A stretch of DNA of 12,521 bases from positions 1 to 12,521 of the forward strand of contig JAJRQS010000339.1 in the NCBI GenBank assembly GCA_024280135.1, read 5' to 3'. The notes below the pieces were generated by a model. The model was not told where the DNA came from. It did no database searches and worked only from the letters and a program-made list of their open reading frames with translations. This DNA is from Bacteroidota bacterium. Its GTDB lineage: Bacteria; Bacteroidota; Bacteroidia; Chitinophagales; Saprospiraceae. A program made the position numbers and the translations under genes. This document shows, piece by piece, positions 7,039 through 12,521 of the stretch; the first letter of the stretch is position 1; the number at the start of each line of letters is the position of its first letter.

Positions 7039-8933
7039 AATTTCACGAAAGTAGTTGAAGCTTGTCCTAAGTCTGACTGAACAGTCAACACATATTCACC
7101 TGATTGTAAATCACTTACGTCAATATTTTGGTGTTGCTCAAATGGACTATTGGACTGCAACATTAATTTTCCAGCAAGATCAAAAATCTGTATATTTTTA
7201 ATTTTTAATTTTCCGACGGACAAATTCAACACATCTTGAACTGGATTGGGCGCAAGCTTCAAATACTTAGAGAGGTTCACTTCTTCCTGACCGACGACAA
7301 CTTTAGTCATCGTACTTTCTGCTACTAACCAATGCTTGGGATCGAATTGTAATGCTGTTATCGGCCCCGGCAATTGTATTTCATATTCTTGACTATCAAA
7401 ATCATTTTGCAAAACAATTTCTTTATCTATTCCCGTACCTATCGCCTGAAGCGGTACAGGCATCTTAAAATAATTTGCGGATAGTACAGATTGCGCTTGT
7501 TTGATTTTTACTTTGAGTAAATTATTCTCGTCTTGCGACCAATCTATAAAATATTTAGGATACCCTTGACCCGAATACCAGGAATCAAAAAACTCAGTCA
7601 AATCTTTCCCACTGGTCGCTTCCAAATGTGCTTTTAAATTTTCCGTAAGGGCAAATCCATATTGTAAAGCAGGGTCATTCAAATAATTTTTCACCCCCTG
7701 AAAGAAAGCATCATCTCCTATCGTCCAACGCAACATATGTAAGACCATCGCTCCTTTACTATAACTCAAACGCCAGTTAAAAATATTCCCTACCTGAGTC
7801 GTATCTTGGACTTTTACCGAACCCCCTGGCTGGCTAGTCACCGTACTTATTTTATTAACCAACCAATTATCAAAAGTATTGGTACCGAGTCCGTTTTCAT
7901 AAGTCAATCCCTCTAGGTATGTCGCAAAACCTTCGTTCAACCATATATCTTCCCAACTACCACAAGTCACTTGATCCCCAAACCATTGGTGCGCTAATTC
8001 GTGAGATAACAGCCCATGATTAAAATTAACTGTAAAAGTCATCGTCGTATGCTCCATCCCGCCACCCCAGCCAAACTGGGCATGGCCATATTTTTCTTCC
8101 CAAAAAGGATACATCCCAAACAAATCATTAAACAAGTGCATCACATCCACCAAATTATTAGTCCCAACTTTGGCCTGTTCCAAGCTCTCTGGATAAACAT
8201 AATTCACCTGCGGAATATCACCATTCACGGTCGGTATTGTATCCGAATACACCTTATAATCTGTGGTGGCGAAAGCGACTAAATAAGCAGGAATGGGGTA
8301 ACGATGTCTCCAATGAAATTTGGTTTTCCCAGCTGTAGTTGACTCTTCAATCAACAGCCCATTACTAGCTACTTTATTGCCTTCTGGCACTGTCACAATC
8401 ATATCCAAGCTGTCAATCTTATCTGTCAAGGTCTGTTTGCATGGCCACCATTCATACGCCCCATAAGGCTCTGAAAGTGTCCATAAAACAGGCGTATTAT
8501 CCGTTCCATGTACACTCTGAATAAAAGAACCAAATCCACCACCAGACGGAGGAGATCCTTGATAAAAAATCTGCACCGCACTCAAAGTCCCTTTCGGCAA
8601 AATACTTCCAAAGGGTATTTTTATCTTTTCATTCTCATGCGTAAAACCAATTTTTGCACCCTGATAATAGATACTATCCACTGTCAATTGGTCGACTAAG
8701 TCAATATCTAATTCACTAACATTCTCTTTCGTTATTTTGAATTTCAACACCACATTGCCCGCAATATACTTTTGAGCTGGGTCTATGGCAATGTCTAAAA
8801 TAGCGTACGTCACATCATAGCCCCTATCTGTTGGTTCTCCTCGAAACTGCACTTGATTTTTTGCCCACTGCTGTTGATTAAGACTGTTCTTACAATGTCC
8901 TACTTCCTGAGCTTGCGCAAAAAAGCTAAGCAT
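7035..8933 (-). CDS. Secreted M1 family aminopeptidase with T9SS sorting domain (signal peptide out of frame)
   Basis: Zinc aminopeptidase predicted to trim N-terminal residues from extracellular peptides. The open frame from the ATG at 8933 gives 632 residues. The exopeptidase motif GGMEH is at 291-295, a variant of GAMEN. The zinc site is HELAHQWFG with H311, E312, H315, plus E334 in NEGFA; Y391 is the likely transition-state tyrosine. From about residue 561, APNPVQDVLNL begins a type A T9SS tail ending in VKL. The N-terminus MLSFFAQAQ is too short for a Sec signal, which a T9SS substrate needs. A proper signal peptide start lies in another frame at 8962, separated by a one-base shift in a run of six A (8919-8924, plus strand). 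The real gene therefore probably starts at 8962. The coupled SDR gene follows downstream. Confidence 0.9.
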   Translation of the reverse strand: MLSFFAQAQEVGHCKNSLNQQQWAKNQVQFRGEPTDRGYDVTYAILDIAIDPAQKYIAGNVVLKFKITKENVSELDIDLVDQLTVDSIYYQGAKIGFTHENEKIKIPFGSILPKGTLSAVQIFYQGSPPSGGGFGSFIQSVHGTDNTPVLWTLSEPYGAYEWWPCKQTLTDKIDSLDMIVTVPEGNKVASNGLLIEESTTAGKTKFHWRHRYPIPAYLVAFATTDYKVYSDTIPTVNGDIPQVNYVYPESLEQAKVGTNNLVDVMHLFNDLFGMYPFWEEKYGHAQFGWGGGMEHTTMTFTVNFNHGLLSHELAHQWFGDQVTCGSWEDIWLNEGFATYLEGLTYENGLGTNTFDNWLVNKISTVTSQPGGSVKVQDTTQVGNIFNWRLSYSKGAMVLHMLRWTIGDDAFFQGVKNYLNDPALQYGFALTENLKAHLEATSGKDLTEFFDSWYSGQGYPKYFIDWSQDENNLLKVKIKQAQSVLSANYFKMPVPLQAIGTGIDKEIVLQNDFDSQEYEIQLPGPITALQFDPKHWLVAESTMTKVVVGQEEVNLSKYLKLAPNPVQDVLNLSVGKLKIKNIQIFDLAGKLMLQSNSPFEQHQNIDVSDLQSGEYVLTVQSDLGQASTTFVKL

Positions 8934-8962
8934 AATCCAACGAGCCCAAATAGATATTTCAT
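8900..8962 (-). other. Signal-peptide-coding stretch in a shifted frame upstream of the M1 aminopeptidase
   Basis: The ATG at 8962-8960 opens MKYLFGLVGLCLAF and then runs into LRKLRK and a TAG at 8902-8900. Adding one T (coding strand) in the six-T run at 8924-8919 gives MKYLFGLVGLCLAFFAQAQ, a textbook signal peptide with an AQA-type cleavage site, joined in frame to the aminopeptidase. The site T-TTT-TTG also fits a -1 ribosomal slippery heptamer (XXXYYYZ) in the correct frame. Possible causes are a sequencing indel, a real mutation, or slippage during transcription or translation. Confidence 0.8.
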
Positions 8963-9150
8963 GATTCTGTGTTTGGTGAATACATAAAACGCATACCCTC
9001 CATGCTTTGTTCTGCTAATTTGCGACATTGGTAATATTAAGAGGGGAGAACATTACTCGGCAGTGTGTCTGGGCAAATAAATGCGTTCAAAGGGAGCAAT
9101 TAACAACCAAATAGCCGTAATTTGTCATCTATTAAGATAAACCACCGCCT

Positions 9151-9447
9151 ATGTCATTATTAAGAAAGAGTAAATTAGCGAAAGCAAGAAAGTTTAACTA
9201 CGTCCCAAAGTATTACGACAAACGTAAAGAACGCCTAGAATCCCTGTTGAATAAAGGCAATGGAGATGCAGAATCGATGAAAGCCCGTATATCCGCTGGC
9301 GCTTTCAGTGCGAACCGCAGTCGTGATATGCGTGGAGCAAGTAAGGGGATTACGGTGAGGGTTTTATTGATTTTAATTGCATTAATTGTAATTACTTACT
9401 TACTTTTGGGGCTTTACATCCCTAGTCTTGAAGCTTTTTTGAACTAG
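9151..9447 (+). CDS. Small single-pass membrane protein of unknown function
   Basis: I do not recognise this 98-residue protein. The first 67 residues are hydrophilic and strongly basic (RKSKLAKARKFNYVPKYYDK, then KRKER), including a short probable helix. Residues about 69-90 (VRVLLILIALIVITYLLLGLY region) form one hydrophobic segment, followed by a short tail. By the positive-inside rule the basic N-terminal part should be cytoplasmic, making it a tail-anchored-like protein. It starts 24 nt before mutL on the same strand and probably shares its transcript. Coding status is supported by its clean composition, the membrane segment and tight spacing to mutL. A role linked to DNA repair is only suggested by position. 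Confidence 0.75.
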   Translation: MSLLRKSKLAKARKFNYVPKYYDKRKERLESLLNKGNGDAESMKARISAGAFSANRSRDMRGASKGITVRVLLILIALIVITYLLLGLYIPSLEAFLN

Positions 9448-9471
9448 TAGAACAACAAATCAAAACACACT

Positions 9472-11334
9472 ATGGCTGACATCATACAGCTACTTCCCGA
9501 CCCTATTGCCAATCAAATAGCAGCAGGGGAAGTCATTCAACGTCCTGCTTCCATCATCAAGGAACTAGTCGAAAATGCTATTGATGCAGAAGCAACAGAG
9601 GTAAAAGTTATTGTCAAAGACGCTGGCAAGACACTTGTCCAAGTCATTGACAATGGAAAAGGCATGTCTGAAACAGATGCCCGACTCTGTTTTGAACGAC
9701 ACGCAACTTCCAAAATCAGAAAAGCATCCGATCTTTTTTCTATCAATACGATGGGTTTTCGAGGCGAAGCGTTGGCCTCCATTGCGGCTGTAGCACAAGT
9801 TAGTTTGAAGACACGGCGAGCAGAAGATGAGATAGCAGTCTGTATTCAAATAAAGGATTCTAAGGTTTTTTCGCAAGAACTCTGTCAATCTCCCAAAGGC
9901 ACCTCCATTGCAGTCAAAAATCTTTTTTACAATGTTCCTGCTCGACGAAATTTTCTTAAATCAGATACCGTAGAGTTTAGGCACATCGTTTCGGAGTTTT
10001 TGCATGTGGTGACCGCTTACCCAGAAATACATTTTTCACTTCATCATAATGATCGGGAAATTTACCACTTACCCAAAGGCAACCTGCGACAACGAATAGT
10101 CGGCATCCTCGGAAAAAAGTACAACGAACGACTGGTACCCGTCGAGGAAATCACAGAAACCATCGGCATACGCGGGTATGTCGGCAAGCCTGAAAATGCA
10201 AAGAAGAAGAGAAAAGATCAGTTCTTTTTTGTCAATAAACGCTTCATCAAAAGTCCCTATCTAAACCATGCCATTCGGGCAGCTTATGACGACCTCATTG
10301 GTTCGGATATGTATCCTTTTTACATTTTGTTTATTGATATTGACCCAAAACAAATTGACATTAATGTACATCCCACCAAACAAGAAATAAAATTTGAAGA
10401 CGAACGCATTGTCTATAATTACCTGAAGGTAGCCGTTCGTCATGCATTAGGCAAACATCATATCACGCCCACTTTAGATTTTGATCACCAGCAAGGCATG
10501 GGTTTTACGCAGTCGTCCAAAGCCTCCCGAAATCAAGAAATTCAAACGCCTCATTTTCCTCAAAATAGCGGAAGTGGCAATACCAAAAATTGGGAAAAAT
10601 TATATTCAGGACTAGAAAAAATCCTACCCATCATCGATCCAGAAGGTACTGTGATACAAATCGAAGAAGAAGGAAAAGAAAACCAAGTAGGACAAATCGC
10701 TGATACTCAGGTTTTTACAACTAGGTCTTCCGACGATAATTCCTTTACAGAGCAATCGAGTATAGATGCAGAGACAGATTTAAGAGGCCCTTTTCAGATT
10801 CATAATACGTACATTGCCAGTCAAATAAAATCTGGGCTTGTACTCATTCATCAACGACGTGCACATCAACGCATCTTATTTGAAAAATACTACACTGCCT
10901 TTCAAGGGGGCGAGATGCTTACGCAAAAAGAGCTTTTTCCTGATACTGTTACACTTTCTACTGATGAGGCTATTTTGATGAAAGCGATGATTCCAGAATT
11001 ACAATTGTTGGGTTTTCAAATAGAAGATTTTGGCAATAATAGTTTTATCGTCCATGGCATTCCAGCAGACATGGAAGAGAACCCGACCCAAGCCATCCAT
11101 ACTTTATTGGGTCAATATCAAGACAACCTAGACCTTGAACTGGATCACAGAGAAAACATCGCTCGCTCCATGGCTTCTAGCGCCGCAATCAAAACAGGTA
11201 AATCCCTTTCGGAAAAAGAAATGAAAGAAATAATAGACCTCCTTTTTGCTTGTTCCATGCCCATGGCTAGTCCCACTGGTAAAAAAACCTTCATAAAATT
11301 AAAATTGGAGGACTTGGAAAAACAGTTTGGCTAA
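9472..11334 (+). CDS. mutL: DNA mismatch repair protein MutL
   Basis: GHKL-type ATPase of 620 residues, the normal length, that links mismatch recognition by MutS to strand removal. The N-terminal IANQIAAGEVIQRPASIIKE leads to the ATPase motif ELVENAIDA with catalytic E31 and Mg-binding N35, then DNGKGM (D60, G62, G64) and GFRGEAL (95-101). A transducer domain and a poorly conserved linker (about 330-430) precede the C-terminal dimerisation domain. The endonuclease motif DQHA(x)2E(x)4E found in MutH-independent MutLs is replaced by HQRRAHQRILFE at 460-471. The Cys of the ACHxAIRA-type motif is S569, and CPHGRP is replaced by CSMPMASPTG at 594-603. So the endonuclease function looks absent. 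The gene sits between a small membrane protein (24-nt gap) and dut (34-nt gap) in a probable operon. Confidence 0.97.
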   Translation: MADIIQLLPDPIANQIAAGEVIQRPASIIKELVENAIDAEATEVKVIVKDAGKTLVQVIDNGKGMSETDARLCFERHATSKIRKASDLFSINTMGFRGEALASIAAVAQVSLKTRRAEDEIAVCIQIKDSKVFSQELCQSPKGTSIAVKNLFYNVPARRNFLKSDTVEFRHIVSEFLHVVTAYPEIHFSLHHNDREIYHLPKGNLRQRIVGILGKKYNERLVPVEEITETIGIRGYVGKPENAKKKRKDQFFFVNKRFIKSPYLNHAIRAAYDDLIGSDMYPFYILFIDIDPKQIDINVHPTKQEIKFEDERIVYNYLKVAVRHALGKHHITPTLDFDHQQGMGFTQSSKASRNQEIQTPHFPQNSGSGNTKNWEKLYSGLEKILPIIDPEGTVIQIEEEGKENQVGQIADTQVFTTRSSDDNSFTEQSSIDAETDLRGPFQIHNTYIASQIKSGLVLIHQRRAHQRILFEKYYTAFQGGEMLTQKELFPDTVTLSTDEAILMKAMIPELQLLGFQIEDFGNNSFIVHGIPADMEENPTQAIHTLLGQYQDNLDLELDHRENIARSMASSAAIKTGKSLSEKEMKEIIDLLFACSMPMASPTGKKTFIKLKLEDLEKQFG

Positions 11335-11368
11335 GGGATAGTTAAAAACGAAACACAATATTGAGAAA

Positions 11369-11800
11369 ATGAAAGTTAAAGTAATCAACAAATCCAATCA
11401 TCCCCTTCCACAATACGAAACAACAGGAAGTGCGGGTATGGATCTAAGGGCGAATATCACTGAATCAATCACCTTAGATTCAATGGGAAGAACGCTTATC
11501 CCTACGGGTCTTTACATGGAATTACCCAAAGGCACAGAAGCGCAAATACGGCCCAGAAGTGGTCTAGCCATCAAAAAAGGACTCACTTGCCTGAATGCAC
11601 CTGGTACTATCGACAGTGATTATCGGGGAGAAATCAAAGTCATTCTTGCCAATTTGTCAAAAGAAAGCCAAACAATAGAACCCGGCGAACGCATCGCCCA
11701 AATGGTCATCGCTCAATATACCCAAATCAATTGGGAGGCAGTAGAAGTGCTTTCTGATACCAAACGAGGTGCCGGTGGATTTGGAAGCACGGGAGGCTAG
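11369..11800 (+). CDS. dut: Deoxyuridine 5'-triphosphate nucleotidohydrolase (dUTPase)
   Basis: Cytoplasmic homotrimeric enzyme (EC 3.6.1.23) that converts dUTP to dUMP and pyrophosphate, keeping uracil out of DNA and feeding dTMP synthesis. The 143-residue length is normal. All five trimeric-dUTPase motifs are visible: SAGMDLRA (21-28), RPRSG (61-65), [15 protein letters not shown] (77-91, catalytic D82 and sugar-discriminating Y85), PGERIAQMV (105-113) and [10 protein letters not shown] (133-142). It follows mutL by 34 nt with no promoter or terminator seen between them, so co-transcription is likely. Confidence 0.97.
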   Translation: MKVKVINKSNHPLPQYETTGSAGMDLRANITESITLDSMGRTLIPTGLYMELPKGTEAQIRPRSGLAIKKGLTCLNAPGTIDSDYRGEIKVILANLSKESQTIEPGERIAQMVIAQYTQINWEAVEVLSDTKRGAGGFGSTGG

Positions 11801-11821
11801 GTGTATGCTTCCTTCGGCTGC

Positions 11822-11864
11822 ATAAGCGCCAACGTATAAACGCACAAAGCGTAAAATAAACGCC
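11822..11864 (+). repeat. Three short direct repeats upstream of the GH57 gene
   Basis: ATAAGCGCC (11822), ATAAACGCA (11836) and ATAAACGCC (11856) are near-identical 9-mers in the 143-bp gap between dut and the GH57 gene; the last two start 20 bp apart. They lie 48-90 bp before the -7 box at 11912 and could be regulator sites. The units are short and the region is A/C-rich, so chance is a real alternative. Confidence 0.35.
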
Positions 11865-11911
11865 CGAAAGACAAAACATTTGGCATTATTTTTCCATAGT
11901 AAGAAAAGCAT

Positions 11912-11919
11912 TAGCTTTG
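11912..11919 (+). promoter_or_regulatory. -7 promoter box of the GH57 gene
   Basis: TAGCTTTG, followed by C, fits TAnnTTTG and lies 24 nt before the ATG at 11944. No -33 element at usual spacing was recognised. It suggests the GH57 gene is transcribed separately from mutL-dut. Confidence 0.45.
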
Positions 11920-11943
11920 CGCTACATATTAAATAAAATCTGA

Positions 11944-12521
11944 ATGAGTAAGTACATTTGTATCCACGGCCATTATTATCAACCTCCTCGTGAAAATGCT
12001 TGGTTAGAGTATATAGAAAGACAAGAGTCTGCAAAGCCTTTTCATGACTGGAATGAACGCATCAATTTTGAATGCTATGCACCCAATACCGCTGCAAGAA
12101 TTCTTAATGATGATGGTAAAATCGTCGAGATTATCAATAATTATGCTTGGATGAGTTTTAATTTTGGGCCGACCCTTTTGTCATGGATGGAGCGGAAAGA
12201 CCCAGCGACCTATCAAGCCATTTTAGATGCAGACAAAGAAAGTATGGAGCGATTTGGGGGGCATGGATCTGCTATTGCACAAGCTTTTAATCATTCAATA
12301 CTACCCCTCTGTAATCGGCGTGATAAGGAAACACAAATCATCTGGGGAATCAAGGATTTTGAATCTAGATTTGGGCGTAAGCCTGAAGGGATGTGGCTAC
12401 CCGAAACAGCTTGTGATGGAGAGACCCTAGAGCTCCTTGCGGAAAATGGAATTAAATATACCATTCTGGCTCCTCGTCAAGTAAAGGCCGTGAAGAAAAT
12501 AGACGATCAACATTGGTCGGA
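11944..12521 (+). CDS. GH57-type glycosidase, DUF3536 class (N-terminal part, cut by window end)
   Basis: The ATG at 11944 opens a frame of 192 full codons that runs off the window, so only the N-terminal part is present. Residues 5-18 read ICIHGHYYQPPREN, the HQP-type first conserved region of family GH57, in the form typical of the DUF3536-containing branch. FNFGPTLLSWM follows at about 80, and EGMWLPETACD at 148-158 matches the GH57 region carrying the catalytic nucleophile, here E154. No signal peptide is seen, so it should be cytoplasmic, acting on alpha-glucans such as glycogen (inference from the family). The -7 box at 11912 gives it its own promoter. The catalytic Asp and the C-terminal domain lie beyond the window. 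Confidence 0.88.
   Translation, partial: MSKYICIHGHYYQPPRENAWLEYIERQESAKPFHDWNERINFECYAPNTAARILNDDGKIVEIINNYAWMSFNFGPTLLSWMERKDPATYQAILDADKESMERFGGHGSAIAQAFNHSILPLCNRRDKETQIIWGIKDFESRFGRKPEGMWLPETACDGETLELLAENGIKYTILAPRQVKAVKKIDDQHWS

Noticed and set aside
8988..9087. AACGCAT...ATGCGTT inverted pair between the aminopeptidase and the small membrane protein gene
   Set aside because: Seven-base arms about 90 bp apart are expected by chance in a region of this size.
9118..9124. TAATTTG as a -7 box for the small membrane protein gene
   Set aside because: It has one base too few between TA and TTTG to fit TAnnTTTG, so the promoter of the mutL cluster remains unidentified in the 8963-9150 gap.
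9565..9888. 107-codon minus-strand frame inside mutL
   Set aside because: It is antisense to the most conserved part of MutL with cysteine-rich, unlikely composition; a shadow frame.
11806..11825. Possible hairpin TATGC...GCATA after dut
   Set aside because: The arms are 5 bp around an 11-nt loop without a T-run; too weak to call a terminator.
11657..12034. 125-codon minus-strand frame across the dut end and GH57 start
   Set aside because: It is antisense to two clear genes, has no family resemblance, and is explained as a shadow frame.

Overview
The window looks like a chromosomal segment of a Bacteroidota bacterium, probably a Saprospiria-like lineage (inference). Two secreted proteins end in type IX secretion (T9SS) type A sorting domains. 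Several genes are preceded by the Bacteroidota -7 promoter box TAnnTTTG, Shine-Dalgarno sequences are weak or absent, and base composition is moderately AT-rich. No RNA gene, CRISPR array, insertion sequence or replication origin was seen.

Layout. (1) 163-2793 (+): a large secreted multidomain protein with a clan GH-A-like glycosidase region, hyalin repeat, C-type lectin-like domain, Kazal domain and T9SS tail. (2) 2914-3984 (+): serC, phosphoserine aminotransferase. (3) 4135-5301 (+): an AAA+ ATPase with a DUF4143-type C-terminus. Its promoter abuts a perfect 15-bp-arm palindrome and seems to give a leaderless mRNA. (4) About 5333-5470: a decayed copy of the serC promoter and the first ~100 bp of serC, just upstream of (5) 5496-6227 (+), a YgjP-type zinc metallopeptidase. 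(6) On the minus strand, a T9SS-exported M1 aminopeptidase (7035-8933) is followed by a short-chain dehydrogenase (6271-7038) with a 4-nt ATGA overlap. The aminopeptidase signal peptide is broken by a one-base shift in a six-base homopolymer. (7) On the plus strand, a 98-residue single-pass membrane protein, mutL and dut lie close together as a probable operon for replication fidelity. (8) 11944 to the window end: the N-terminal part of a GH57-type glycosidase (DUF3536 type).

How the genes fit together. Most are housekeeping: serine synthesis, mismatch repair, dUTP removal and glucan metabolism. The accessory part is serC - ATPase - serC remnant - ygjP, where a duplication, probably tied to arrival of the ATPase gene, left a promoter-bearing scar that may now drive the metallopeptidase. 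No clear new multi-gene system was found. The most checkable oddities are the serC scar, the aminopeptidase frameshift at a slippery homopolymer, the two palindromes next to the ATPase promoter, the 15-bp direct repeats bracketing the T9SS tail of the first gene, and the loss of the endonuclease motifs in MutL.
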